From positions 9,146,001-9,210,000 of the forward strand of contig JAMKCF010000014.1 of assembly GCA_023634235.1 (NCBI GenBank): a stretch of 64,000 bases of DNA. Direction: 5' to 3'. A program made the position numbers and the translations under genes. Every line of letters starts with the position of its first letter. The first letter of the stretch is position 1. The notes beneath the pieces were generated by a model. It saw only the letters and a program-made list of their open reading frames with translations. It did no database searches and was not told where the DNA came from. Source of the stretch: Pisaster brevispinus. Its lineage: Eukaryota > Echinodermata > Asteroidea > Forcipulatida > Asteriidae. This document shows positions 1 through 12,899 of this stretch, in pieces.

Positions 1-394
1 AGGACGGCAATCAAAGCACATGCTGTTTAATGTCAATGGACATCGACCAGTAAACACGGATGGAATTGTTGCTCAAAGCATAAAGACATTACCCTGTCAC
101 TGGACCATGTATTTTATTACTTAAAACGGAGGGGAAGGGCCAATTGATCATACCACACATTGATTAATTAAGCCACACCCCTGAGTCAAATTCAGTGATA
201 TCCTCAACTGAGCTATTCCACATATCTAAGAGGGGGTTCAGGTCCCAGATTTATTTACTTATTTTTTTCAGGAGCAAAAAACTGTGTGCACTCATGTACT
301 TGGTACATAACATCCCATGTCAAATACAGATCTACCAAGACCTAATCCTTTCATAAGTGGAGCCATATGTTTATTGTGTGTAGCAGGCTTCTGA
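1..394. other. left-edge non-coding DNA with a retroelement-related segment
   Basis: No exon is recognisable. Bases ~180-255 share ordered blocks with 62020-62090 near the right edge, including GAGTCAAATTC, TGATATCCT and ATTCCACATATCTAA. That second site lies 5' of the DIRS-like gag ORF, so this may be a terminal fragment of the same family. The similarity stops near 255 and the rest is unassigned. Confidence 0.45.
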
Positions 395-1307
395 TTGTCT
401 TCTGAAGAACAAATCTACATAGCTTGTAGATATACACATGGCGTTACCGCAAACCGAATATATATTGATACCTCACCCATGCAAAGCCTGAAAAAGTATA
501 AAACTTAGATAGAAAGAAATGTTGCAACATAACGTTTTGGTTTAACTTGCCATGTCGCATTTAATTGGGTTTTCGTCACAGTTTTGGGGTCCTTTTTTCG
601 GGAGGGGTGGGTCAAAGTTTTAACTGAATTTGTATTGTTATTAAATTTTTAAAATTTTTAAATTTTTAATTATTTTATTATTTTTTAAAGATTTGTTTCT
701 CCTTTTCTTTCGCATTCTTTTTTAAGAGGGTAGGGGCTGGGGTTGGGTGTGGTTGTGGTTAGGATTATTTTAAGTTTATCTATACATATATTTAAAAAAA
801 ATTAATTTACTTATTTATCTATATAATTTTGCATTTTTGTTTTCCTTCTCTTTCCTTTTGAGGAAGGAGGGGGTAAGGGTTGTGGTTTGGCAGGAGGTTG
901 CTGTGTTATCCCGGTTGCATTTTCACCACAGTCATAATTTTTTATTTTATCGTTTCGTTTAATTTTATTTATTTGTTCATTTATTTATTAATTTATTTAT
1001 TTTTCATGGGGGTCGCTTTTTTCTTTTTTGCGTCTCATTTTTACCCACATCCGTTTTTTTTTTTATTATGGCGTTTCAAATTTTTTTTCGATAAATCACG
1101 GTTATACTAATTATGGTTGTGGAGCATCGATGGAGAATGCATCTTTAAAATATTGTCCCTTCACCGTCCGACAAATAGGACCATTTTTCAGTGGGCCAAC
1201 AAAATACTCCTCTTGCCTTTTGTTCGTTTTCTTTCGATTTAGTTGAGTGCACTCCGGTTATGAGGATTCCAGCATTAATACAGTATAAATTCACGGGATT
1301 AAGTACC

Positions 1308-1388
1308 GACACTTTAGCGCAGTGGGATAAGTGCCGGTACTGTCTCACTCTCAGACCACCCGGTCTGGGTTCGATTACCGTCTGCCCC
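1308..1388 (+). other. tRNA-like pol III promoter segment of the satellite (representative copy)
   Basis: Box A TAGCGCAGTGGG is at 1315-1326 and a B-box-like GGTTCGATTAC at 1368-1378, with tRNA-like spacing. The D-arm pairs (GCGC/GTGC). The T-arm and acceptor stem do not fold canonically, so it is not a functional tRNA gene; it resembles the head of a tRNA-derived SINE captured in the satellite. An 11-bp near-perfect stem (AGTACCGACAC with GTGCCGGTACT) encloses box A, and CAGACC/GGTCTG forms a second hairpin upstream of box B. Equivalent copies lie in each of units 2-8. Confidence 0.65.
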
Positions 1389-1667
1389 TAATATAGGAAC
1401 AAGGACTTTTGCTGACCGTGGCAACAGTGTGATTGGGATCTGCCTTGTTTCTCCCCTAAAGGGACAGGGCCCGCGAGGGCTAGGGATCGAGACAGGGGAG
1501 GACATGCTGTGAGTCGATCGCCACAACTTACGGGAACTATATGGTAGCCGGTAAGGGGCCAGTGTGGCCGTTAATCCGAATCGCGGCACCTGAACGCCTG
1601 ACATATCACAGCGTAACTTTTACATTTTTTTTACCAAACGTTATACCTCTACACGCAAAACATAACT

Positions 1668-2020
1668 TAGATATATATTCGGTTTGCGTTAACACCATGT
1701 GTATATCTACTACCTATGTAGATTTGTTCTTTAAGAACAGGTCTTGCTTTTTAATTCTACTGCCGCGGAGTAGATTTGGAATTGGGAGACTACTTCGGGA
1801 GACTACTTAGTTCTGAAAAGAACTGTCCAGCTAATATTAGCTAATACCTGGGCGGAGGGTACGAAATCGGCCGGGACTACTACTATAGCGATTGAAGTAG
1901 TCTCCCGATTCGAAATCTACTCCGCGGCAATAGAATTAAAAAGCAAGACCTGTTCTCAAAGAACAAATCTACATAGCTAGTAGATATACAAATGTTTTTA
2001 CCGCAAACCGAATATATATT
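1668..2020. repeat. foldback hairpin within the satellite (representative copy)
   Basis: Two arms of about 140 bp are reverse complements. The left arm runs from ATATATTCGGTTTGCG through TCTACTGCCGCGGAGTAGAT to GGGAGACTACTT. The right arm runs from GAAGTAGTCTCCC back to CGCAAACCGAATATAT. A loop of ~90 bp separates them. It resembles a MITE/foldback element. A diverged half-copy at 59217-59400 shows that the sequence is also dispersed. Confidence 0.75.
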
Positions 2021-2054
2021 GATACCTCACCATGCAAAGCCTCAAAAGTATAAC

Positions 2055-2468
2055 ACTTAGATAGAAAGAAATAATGCAACATAACGTTTTGGTTTTATTT
2101 GTAGTGTCGCATTTTATTTTGTTTTCGTCACAGTTATGGGGTCCTTTTTCGGGAGGGATGGGTCAAATTTTTAACTTAATTTTATTGTTATTAATTTTTT
2201 GTAATTGTTTAGTTTTTTTTAGTATTTAATTATTGTTTAATGATTTGTTTCTCCTTTTCTTTCGCATTCTTTTTTAAGGGGGGTTGGGGCTGGGGTTGGG
2301 GTGTGGTTTTGGTTGAGATTATATTAAATTTTAACTAGACATATATTTTAAGTTTTTTATTTTACTTATTTAACTATATAATTTTTGATTTTTTTTTCAT
2401 TTCCTTTCTTTTTTAAGAAGGAAGGGGTAAGGGTTGTGGTTTGGCAGGGGGTTGCTGTGTTATCCCGG

Positions 2469-2523
<55 letters not shown>

Positions 2524-3590
2524 TGTATTTATTTTTCATGGGGGTCGCTTTTTTCTTTTTTGCGTCTCATTTTTACCCACATCCGTTTTTTTCTTTTTTT
2601 CTTATGGCGTTTCAATTTTTTTCTATAAATCACGGTTATACTAATTATGGTTGTGGAGCATCGATGGAGAATGAATCTTTAAAATATTGTCCCTTCACCG
2701 TCCGGCAAATAGGACCATTTTTCAGTGTGCCAACAAAATACTCCTCTTGCCTTTTGTTCGTTTTCTTTCGATTTAGTTGAGTGCACCCCGGGTATGAGGA
2801 TTCCAGCATTAATACAATATCAATTCACGGGATTAAGTACCGACACTTTAGCGCAGTGGGATAAGTGCCGGTACTGTCTCACTCTCAGACCACCCGGTCT
2901 GGGTTCGATTACCGTCTGCCCCTAATATAGGAACAAGGACTTTTGCTGACCGTGGCAACAGTGTGATTGGGATCTGCCTTGTTTCTCCCCTAAAGGGACA
3001 GGGCCTGCGAGGGCTAGGGATCGAGACAGGGGAGGACATGCTGTGAGTCGATCGCCACAACTTACGGGAACTATATGGTAGCCGGTAAGGGGCCAGTGTG
3101 GCCGTTAATCCGAATCGCGGCACCTGAACGCCTGACATATCACAGCGTAACTTTTACATTTTTTTTTTACCAAACGTTATACCTCTACACGCAAAACATA
3201 ACTTAGATATATATTCGGTTTGCGGTAACACCATGTGTATATCTACTACCTATGTAGATTTGTTCTTTAAGAACAGGTCTTGCTTTTTAATTCTACTGCC
3301 GCGGAGTAGATTTGGAATTGGGAGACTACTTCGGGAGACTACTTAGTTCTGAAAAGAACTGCCCAGCTAATATTAGCTAATACCTGGGCGGAGGGTACGA
3401 AATCGGCCGGGACTACTACTATAGCGATTGAAGTAGTCTCCCGATTCCAAATCTACTCCGCGGCAGTAGAATTAAAAAGCAAGACCTGTTCTCAAAGAAC
3501 AAATCTACATAGCTAGAAGATATACACATGTTGTTACTGCAAACCGAATATATATTGATACCTCACCATGCAAAGCCTCAAAAGTATAAC
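2055..3590 (+). repeat. satellite unit 2
   Basis: This unit carries the longest clean TTTA run (about 2470-2525, roughly 14 copies), which replaces the segment after the CCCGGTT junction seen in other units. The G-run tract is at 2278-2301, the tRNA-like segment at 2842-2922 and the hairpin at ~3204-3557. Confidence 0.88.
2278..2301 (+). other. G-quadruplex-type tract (representative copy)
   Basis: Six Gs, TT, four Gs, CT, four Gs, TT, four Gs: four runs with 2-nt spacers, fitting the standard G4 pattern on the + strand. Comparable tracts lie near 3815, 5377, 8479, 10033 and 11579; in units 1, 5 and 9 the tract is degraded. Confidence 0.7.
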
Positions 3591-5153
3591 ACTTAGATAG
3601 ATAGAAATAATGCAACATAACGTTTTGGTTTTATTTGTAGTGTCGCATTTTATTTTGTTTTCGTCACAGTTATGGGGTCCTTTTTCGGGAGGGATGGGTC
3701 AAATTTTGAACTTAATTTGTATTGTTATTAATTTTTTGTAATTGTTTAGTTTTTTTTAGTATTTAATTATTTTTTAATGATTTGTTTCTCCTTTTCTTTC
3801 GCATTCTTTTTTAAGGGGGGTTTGGGCTGGGGTTGGGGTGTGGTTGTGGTTGGGATTATATTAAATTTTAACTAGACATATATTTAAAGTTTTTTATTTT
3901 ACTTATTTAACTATATAATTTTGGATTTTTTTTTCATTTTCTTTCTTTTTGAGGAAGGAGGGGGTAAGGGTTGTGGTTTGGCAGGGGGTTGCTGTGTTAT
4001 CCCGGTTGCATTTTCACCCCAGTCATAATTTTTTTTTTTTATTGTTTCGTTTAATTGTATTTATTTGTTCATTTATTTATTTATTTATTTATTTATTTTT
4101 CATGGGGGTCGCTTTTTTCTTTTTTGCGTCTCATTTTTACCCACATCCGTTTTTTTCTGTTTTTCTTATGGCGTTTCAATTTTTTTCTATAAATCACGGT
4201 TATACTAATTATGGTTGTGGAGCATCGATGGAGAATGCATCTTTAAAATATTGTCCCTTCACCGTCCGGCAAATAGGACCATTTTTCAGTGGGCCAACAA
4301 AATACTCCTCTTGCCTTTTGTTCGTTTTGTTTCGATTTAGTTGAGTGCACCCCGGGTATGAGGATTCCAGCATTAATACAATATAAATTCACGGGATTAA
4401 GTACCGACACTTTAGCGCAGTGGGATGAGTGCCGGTACTGTCTCACTCTCAGACCACCCGGTCTGGGTTCGATTACCGTCTGCCCCTAATATAGGAACAA
4501 GGACTTTTGCTGACCGTGGCAACAGTGTGATTGGGATCTGCCTTGTTTCTCCCCTAAAGGGACAGGGCCCGCGAGGGCTAGGGATCGAGACAGGGGAGGA
4601 CATGCTGTGAGTCGATCGCCACAACTTACGGGAACTATATGGTAGCCGGTAAGGGGCCAGTGTGGCCGTTAATCCGAATCGCGGCACCTGAACGCCTGAC
4701 ATATCACAGCGTAACTTTTACATTTTTTTTTACCAAACGTTATACCTCTACACGCAAAACATAACTTAGATATATATTCGGTTTGCGGTAACACCATGTG
4801 TATATCTACTAGATATGTAAATTTGTTCTTTAAGAACAGGTCTTGCTTTTTAATTCTACCGCCGCGGAGTAGATTTGCAATCGGGAGACTACTTCGGGAG
4901 ACTACTTAGTTCTGAAAAGAACTGTCCAGCTTATATTAGCTAATACCTGGGCGGAAGGTACGAAATCGGCCGGGACTACTACTATAGCGATTGAAGTAGT
5001 CTCCCGATTCCAAATCTACTCCGCGGCAGTAGAATTAAAAAGCAAGACCTGTTCTCAAAGAACAAATCTACATAGCTAGTAGATATACACATGTTGTTAC
5101 TGCAAACCGAATATATATTGATACCTCACCATGCAAAGCCTCAAAAGTATAAC
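3591..5153 (+). repeat. satellite unit 3
   Basis: By eye almost identical to unit 4, including shared private variants: GATGAGTGCC after the A box, AGATATGTAAATT in the left hairpin arm, and AGCTTATATTAGCT in the loop. The tRNA-like segment is at 4406-4486 and the hairpin at ~4766-5120. Confidence 0.88.
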
Positions 5154-6719
5154 ACTTAGATAGATAGAAATAATGCAACATAACGTTTTGGTTTTATTTG
5201 TAGTGTCGCATTTTATTTTGTTTTCGTCACAGTTATGGGGTCCTTTTTCGGGAGGGATGGGTCAAATTTTGAACTTAATTTGTATTGTTATTAATTTTTT
5301 GTAATTGTTTAGTTTTTTTTAGTATTTAATTATTTTTTAATGATTTGTTTCTCCTTTTCTTTCGCATTCTTTTTTAAGGGGGGTTGGGGCTGGGGTTGGG
5401 GTGTGGTTGTGGTTGGGATTATATTAAATTTTAACTAGACATATATTTAAAGTTTTTTATTTTACTTATTTAACTATATAATTTTGGATTTTTTTTTCAT
5501 TTTCTTTCTTTTTGAGGAAGGAGGGGGTAAGGGTTGTGGTTTGGCAGGGGGTTGCTGTGTTATCCCGGTTGCATTTTCACCCCAGTCATAATTTTTTTTT
5601 TTTTATTGTTTCGTTTAATTGTATTTATTTGTTCATTTATTTATTTATTTATTTATTTATTTTTCATGGGGGTCGCTTTTTTCTTTTTTGCGTCTCATTT
5701 TTACCCACATCCGTTTTTTTCTGTTTTTCTTATGGCGTTTCAATTTTTTTCTATAAATCACGGTTATACTAATTATGGTTGTGGAGCATCGATGGAGAAT
5801 GCATCTTTAAAATATTGTCCCTTCACCGTCCGGCAAATAGGACCATTTTTCAGTGGGCCAACAAAATACTCCTCTTGCCTTTTGTTCGTTTTGTTTCGAT
5901 TTAGTTGAGTGCACCCCGGGTATGAGGATTCCAGCATTAATACAATATAAATTCACGGGATTAAGTACCGACACTTTAGCGCAGTGGGATGAGTGCCGGT
6001 ACTGTCTCACTCTCAGACCACCCGGTCTGGGTTCGATTACCGTCTGCCCCTAATATAGGAACAAGGACTTTTGCTGACCGTGGCAACAGTGTGATTGGGA
6101 TCTGCCTTGTTTCTCCCCTAAAGGGACAGGGCCCGCGAGGGCTAGGGATCGAGACAGGGGAGGACATGCTGTGAGTCGATCGCCACAACTTACGGGAACT
6201 ATATGGTAGCCGGTAAGGGGCCAGTGTGGCCGTTAATCCGAATCGCGGCACCTGAACGCCTGACATATCACAGCGTAACTTTTACATTTTTTTTTACCAA
6301 ACGTTATACCTCTACACGCAAAACATAACTTAGATATATATTCGGTTTGCGGTAACACCATGTGTATATCTACTAGATATGTAAATTTGTTCTTTAAGAA
6401 CAGGTCTTGCTTTTTAATTCTACCGCCGCGGAGTAGATTTGCAATCGGGAGACTACTTCGGGAGACTACTTAGTTCTGAAAAGAACTGTCCAGCTTATAT
6501 TAGCTAATACCTGGGCGGAAGGTACGAAATCGGCCGGGACTACTACTATAGCGATTGAAGTAGTCTCCCGATTCCAAATCTACTCCGCGGCAGTAGAATT
6601 AAAAAGCAAGACCTGTTCTCAAAACACAAAACTACATAGCTAGTAGATGTACAAATGTTTTTACCGAAAACCGAATATATATTGATACCTCACCATGCAA
6701 AGCCTCAAAAAGTATAACA
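5154..6719 (+). repeat. satellite unit 4
   Basis: Near-perfect copy of unit 3, diverging only at the far end of the hairpin right arm (AAACTACATAGC, then ACCGAAAACCG). The tRNA-like segment is at 5970-6050 and the hairpin at ~6331-6684. The pairing suggests a recent duplication or conversion event. Confidence 0.88.
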
Positions 6720-8257
6720 ATTAGATAGAAAGAAATAATGCAACATAACGTTTTGGTTTTATTTGTAGTGTCGCATTTTATTTTGTTTTCGTCACAGTTA
6801 TGGGGTCCTTTTTCGGGAGGGATGGGTCAAATTTTGAACTGAATTTGTATTGTTATTAATGTTTTGTAATTGTTTAGTTTTTTAAGTATTTAATTATTGT
6901 TTAATGATTTGTTTCTCCTTTTCTTTCGCATTCTTTTTTAAGGGGGGTTGGGGTGTGGTTTTGGTTGAGATTATATTAAATTTTAACTAGACATATATTT
7001 TAAGTTTTTTATTTTACTTATTTAACTATATAATTTTGGATTTTTTTTCTTTATTTTTTTTCTTGTTGAGGAAGGAGGAGTAAGGGTTGTGGTTTGGCAG
7101 GGGGTTGCTGTGTTATCCCGGTTGCATTTTAGCCCCGGTCATAATTTTTTATTTTATCGTTGCGTTTTATTTTATTTATTATTTCTTTATTTTTTTTATT
7201 TTTTTATTTTTCATGGGGGTCGCTTTTTTCTTTTTTGCGTCACATTTTTACCCACATCCGGTTTTTTTTTTATTAGGCGTTGCAATTATTTTTCTAGAAA
7301 TCACGGTTATACTAATTATGGTTGTGCAGCATTGATGGAGAATGAATCTTTAAAAAATTTTCCCTTCACCTTCCGGCAAATAGGACCATTATTCAGTGGG
7401 CCAACAAAATACTCCTCTTGCCTTTTGTTCGTTTTGTTTCGATTTAGTTGAGTGCACTCCGGTTATGAGGATTCCAGCATTAATACAGTATAAATTCACG
7501 GGATTAAGTACCGACACTTTAGCGCAGTGGGATAAGTGCCGGTACTGTCTCACTCTCAGACCACCCGGTCTGGGTTCGATTACCGTCTGACCCTAATATA
7601 GGAACATGAACTTTTGCTGACCGTGGCAACAGTGTGATTGTGATCTGCCTTGTTTCTCCCCTAAAGGGACAGGGCCCGCGAGGGCTAGGGATCGAGACAG
7701 GGGAGGACATGCTGTGAGTCGATCGCCACAACTTACGGGAACTATATGGTAGCCGGTTAGGGGCCAGTGTGGCCGTTAATCCAAATCGCGGCACCTGAAC
7801 GCCTGACATATCACAGCGTAACTTTTACTTTTTTTTACCAAACGTTATACCTCTACACGCAAAACATAACTTAGATATATATTCGGTTTGCGGTAACACC
7901 ATGTGTATATCTACTAGCTATGTAAATTTGTTCTTTAAGAACAGGTATTGCTTTTTAATTCTACTGCCGCGGAGTAGATTTGCAATCGGGAGACTACTTC
8001 GGGAGACTACTTAGTTCTGAAAGAACTGTCCAGCTTATATTAGCTAATACCTGGGCGGAACGTACGAAATCGGCCGTGACTACTACTATAGCGATTGAAG
8101 TAGTCTCCCGATTCCAAATCTACTCCGCGGCAGTAGAATTAAAAAGCAAGACCTGTTCTAAAAGAATAAATCTACATAGCTAGTAGATATACACATGTTG
8201 TTACCGCAAACCGAATATATATTGATACCTCACCATGCAAAGCCTCAAAAGTATAAC
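6720..8257 (+). repeat. satellite unit 5
   Basis: The G-run tract is shortened (GGGGGGTTGGGGTGTGG near 6940) and the TTTA tract is degenerate. The region before the tRNA-like segment has several private changes, such as AATTTTCCC. The tRNA-like segment is at 7513-7593 and the hairpin at ~7873-8224. Confidence 0.88.
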
Positions 8258-8729
8258 ACTTAGATAGAAAGAAATAATGCAACATAACGTTTTGGTTTTA
8301 TTTGTAGTGTCGCATTTTATTTTGTTTTCGTCACAGTTATGGGGTCCTTTTTCGGGAGGGATGGGTCAAATTTTGAACTCAATTTTATTGTTATTATTTT
8401 TTTGTAATTGTTTAGTTTTTTTTAGTATTTAATTATTTTTTAATGATTCGTTTCTCCTTTTCTTTCGCATTCTTTTTTAAGGGGGGTTGGGGCTGGGGTT
8501 GGGGTGTGGTTTTGGTTGAGATCATATTAAATTTTAACTAGACATATATTTTAAGTTTTTTTATTTTACTTATTTAACTATATAATTATGGAATTTTTTT
8601 TTCATTTTTTTTCTTTTTGAGGAAGGAGGGGATAAGGGTTGTGGTTTGGCAGGGGGTTGCTGTGTTATCCCGGTTGCATTTTCACCCCAGTCAAAAAAAT
8701 TTATTTTATTGTTTCGTTTTATTTTATTT

Positions 8730-8760
<31 letters not shown>

Positions 8761-9808
8761 TTCATGGGGGTCGCTTTTTTCTTTTTTGCGTCACATTTTT
8801 ACCCACATCCGTTTTGATTTTTTATGGCGTTGCAATTATTTTTCTATAAATCACGGTTATACTAATTATGGTTGTGGAGCATCGATGGAGAATGATCTTT
8901 AAAATATTGTCCCTTCACCGTCCGGCAAATAGGACCATTTTTCAGTGGGCCAACAAAATACTCCTCTTGCCTTTTGTTCGTTTTGTTTCGATTTAGTTGA
9001 GTGCACTCCGGGTATGAGGATTCCAGCATTAATACAATATAAATTCACGGGATTAAGTACCGACACTTTAGCGCAGTGGGATGAGTGCCGGTACTGTCTC
9101 ACTCTCAGACCACCCGGTCTGGGTTCGATTACCGTCTGCCCCTAATATAGGAACAAGGACTTTTGCTGACCGTGGCAATAGTGTGATTGGGATCTGCCTT
9201 GTTTTTCCCCTAAAGGGACAGGGCCGCGAGGGCTAGGGATCGAGACAGGGGAGGACATGCTGTGAGTCGATCGCCACAACTTACGGGAACATATGGTAGC
9301 CGGTAAGGGGCCAGTGTGGCCGTTAATCCGAATCGCGGCACCTGAACGCCTGACATATCACAGCGTAACTTTTACCTTTTTTTTTTACCAAACGTTATAC
9401 CTCTACACGCAAAACATAACTTAGATATATATTCGGTTTGCGGTAACACCATGTGTATATCTACTAGCTATGTAGATTTGTTATTTAAGAACAGGTCTTG
9501 CTTTTTAATTCTACTGCCGCGGAGTAGATTTGGAATTGGGAGACTACTTCGGGAGACTACTTAGTTCTGAAAAGAACTGTCCAGCTAATATATGCTAATA
9601 CCTGGGCGGAGGGTACAAAATCGGCCGGGACTACTACTATAGCGATTGAAGTAGTCTCCCGATTCCAAATCTACTCCGCGGCAGTAGAATTAAAAAGCAA
9701 GACGTGTTCTCAAAGAACAAATCTACATAGCTAGTAGATATACACATGTTATTACCGCAAACCGAATATATATTGATACCTCACCATGCAAAGCCTCAAA
9801 AGTATAAC
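8258..9808 (+). repeat. satellite unit 6
   Basis: Shares with unit 7 two single-base deletions in the GC block (GGGCCGCGAG for GGGCCCGCGAG, GGAACATATGG for GGAACTATATGG). These destroy the 96-codon minus-strand ORF seen in most units. The tRNA-like segment is at 9062-9142 and the hairpin at ~9423-9775. Confidence 0.88.
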
Positions 9809-10280
9809 ACTTAGATAGTAAGAAAAAATGCAACATAACGTTTTGGTTTTATTTGTAGTGTCGCATTTTATTTTGTTTTCGTCACAGTTATGGGGTCCTT
9901 TTTCGGGAGGGATGGGTCAAATTTTGAACTCAATTTTATTGTTATTATTTTTTTGTAATTGTTTAGTTTTTTTAAGTATTTAATTATTTTTTAATGATTC
10001 GTTTCTCCTTTTCTTTCGCATTCTTTTTTAAGGGGGGTTGGGGCTGGGGTTGGGGTGTGGTTTTGGTTGAGATCATATTAAATTTTAACTAGACATATAT
10101 TTTAAGTTTTTTTATTTTACTTATTTAACTATATAATTATGGAATTTTTTTTTCATTTTTTTTCTTTTTCAGGAAGGAGGGGATAAGGGTTGTGGTTTGG
10201 CAGGGGGTTGCTGTGTTATCCCGGATGCATTTTCACCCCAGTCAAAAATTTTTATTTTATTGTTTCGTTTTATTTTATTT

Positions 10281-10311
<31 letters not shown>

Positions 10312-11356
10312 TTCATGGGGGTCGCTTTTTTCTTTTTTGCGTCACATTTTTACCCACATCCGTTTTGATTTCTTATGGCGTTGCAATTATTTTTCTATAA
10401 ATCACGGTTATACTAATTATGGTTGTGGAGCATCGATGGAGAATGAATCTTTAAAATATTGTCCCTTCACCGTCCGGCAAATAGGACCATTTTTCAGTGG
10501 GCCAACAAAATACTCCTCTTGCCTTTTGTTCGTTTTCTTTCGATTTAGTTGAGTGCACTCCGGGTATGAGGATTCCAGCATTAATACAATATAAATTCAC
10601 GGGATTAAGTACCGACACTTTAGCGCAGTGGGATGAGTGCCGGTACTGTCTCACTCTCAGACCACCCGGTCTGGGTTCGATTACCGTCTGCCCCTAATAT
10701 AGGAACAAGGACTTTTGCTGACCGTGGCAACAGTGTGATTGGGATCTGCCTTGTTTTTCCCCTAAAGGGACAGGGCCGCGAGGGCTAGGGATCGAGACAG
10801 GGGAGGACATGCTGTGAGTCGATCGCCACAACTTACGGGAACATATGGTAGCCGGTAAGGGGCCAGTGTGGCCGTTAATCCGAATCGCGGCACCTGAACG
10901 CCTGACATATCACAGCGTAACTTTTACATTTTTTTTTTACCAAACGTTATACCTCTACACGCAAAACATAACTTAGATATATATTCGGTTTGCGGTAACA
11001 CCATGTGTATATCTACTAGCTATGTAGATTTGTTATTTAAGAACAGGTCTTGCTTTTTAATTCTACTGCCGCGGAGTAGATTTGGAATTGGGAGACTACT
11101 TCGGGAGACTACTTAGTTCTGAAAAGAACTGTCCAGCTAATATATGCTAATACCTGGGCGGAGGTTACAAAATCGGCCGGGACTATATAGCGATTGAAGT
11201 AGTCTCCCGATTCCAAATCTACTCCGCGGCAGTAGAATTAAAAAGCAAGACGTGTTCTCAAAGAACAAATCTACATAGCTAGTAGATATACACATGTTAT
11301 TACCGCAAACCGAATATATATTGATACCTCACCATGCAAAGCCTCAAAAGTATAAC
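9809..11356 (+). repeat. satellite unit 7
   Basis: Sister of unit 6 by shared deletions. In the hairpin loop GACTACTACTATAGCG is shortened to GACTATATAGCG. The tRNA-like segment is at 10614-10694 and the hairpin at ~10975-11323. Confidence 0.88.
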
Positions 11357-11825
11357 ACTTAGATAGTAAGAAATAATGCAACATAACGTTTTGGTTTTAT
11401 TTGTAGTGTCGCATTTTATTTTGTTTTCGTCACAGTTATGGGGTCCTTTTTCGGGAGGGATGGGTCAAATTTTGAACTCAATTTTATTGTTATTATTTTT
11501 TTGTAATTGTTTAGTTTTTTTTAGAATTTAATTATTTTTTAATGATTCGTTTCTCCTTTTCTTTTGCATTCTTTTTTAAGGGGGTTGGGGCTGGGGTTGG
11601 GGTGTGGTTTTGGTTGAGATTATATTAAATTTTAACTAGACATATATTTTAAGTTTTTTTATTTTACTTATTTAACTATATAATTATGGAAATTTTTTTC
11701 ATTTTCTTTCTTTTTGAGGAAGGAGGGGGTAAGGGTTGTGGTTTGGCAGAGGGTTGCTGTTTTATCCCGGTTGCATTTTCACCCCAGTCATAATTTTTTA
11801 TTTAATGTTTCGTTTTATTTTATTT

Positions 11826-11856
<31 letters not shown>

Positions 11857-12899
11857 TTCATGGGGTCGCTTTTTTCTTTTTTGCGTCACATTTTTACCCA
11901 CATCCGTTTTGTTTTCTTATGGCGTTGCAATTATTTTTCTATAAATCACGGTTATACTAATTATGGTTGTGGAGCATCGATGGAGAATGAATCTTTAAAA
12001 TATTGTCCCTTCACCGTCCGGCAAATAGGACCATTTTTCAGTGGGCCAACAAAATACTCCTCTTGCCTTTTGTTCGTTTTGTTTCGATTTAGTTGAGTGC
12101 ACCCCGGGTATGAGGATTCCAGCATTAATACAATATAAATTCACGGGATTAAGTACCGACACTTTAGCGCAGTGGGATAAGTGCCGGTACTGTCTCACTC
12201 TCAGACCACCCGGTTTGGGTTCGATTACCGTCTGCCCCTAATATAGGAACAAGGACTTTTGCTGACCGTGGCAACAGTGTGATTGGGATCTGCCTTGTTT
12301 CTCCCCTAAAGGGACAGGGCCCGCGAGGGCTAGGGATCGAGACAGGGGAGGACATGCTGTGAGTCGATCGCCACAACTTACAGGAACTATATGGTAGCCG
12401 GTAAGGGGCCAGTGTGGCCGTTAATCCGAATCGCGGCACCTGAACGCCTGACATATCACAGCGTAACTTTTACATTTTTATCTTTTTTTTTTTTTTTTTT
12501 TGCCAAACTTTACCTCTACTCGCAAAATATAACTTAGATATATATTCGGTTTGCGGTAACACTATGTGTATATATACTAGCTATGTAGATTTGTTCTTTG
12601 AGAACAATTCTACTGCCGCGGAGTAGATTTGGAATCGGGAGACTACTTCGGGAGACTACTTAGTTCTGAAAAGAACTGTCCAGCTTATTAGCTACCTGGG
12701 CGGAGGGTAGGAAATCGACCGGGACTTCTACTATAGCAAAGTAGTCTCCCGATTCCAAATCTACTCCGCGGCAGTAAAATTAAAAAGCAAGACCTGTTCT
12801 CAAATAACAAATCTACATAGCTAATAGATATACACATGTTCTTACCGCAAACCGAATATATATTGATACCTCACCATGCAAAGCCTCAAAAAGTATAAA
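11357..12899 (+). repeat. satellite unit 8
   Basis: Last complete unit. The B-box side reads GGTTTGGGTTCG. A poly-T tract of about 20 lies near 12483, and the hairpin (~12535-12865) is shortened in the left arm, lacking GGTCTTGCTTTTTA. Unlike internal units, its hairpin has drifted, as expected near an array edge. The tRNA-like segment is at 12158-12238. Confidence 0.85.

Larger units (their letters stand above)
503..2054 (+). repeat. satellite unit 1
   Basis: Most diverged 5' half: its G-rich tract near 727-755 is broken (GGGTAGGGGCTGGGGTTGGG). The tRNA-like segment is at 1308-1388 and the foldback hairpin at ~1668-2020. The hairpin interior holds the perfect palindrome AGCTAATATTAGCT and the small stem AGTTCT/AGAACT. 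Confidence 0.88.

Noticed and set aside
1314..1604. 96-codon minus-strand ORF repeated in most satellite units
   Set aside because: It covers the tRNA-like and GC-rich block, is lost by 1-base deletions in units 6 and 7, and its conservation is explained by array homogenisation.
2385..2780. + strand ORFs rich in Phe, Leu, Tyr and Ile in each satellite unit
   Set aside because: They translate T-rich and TTTA repeats; length varies with repeat number.
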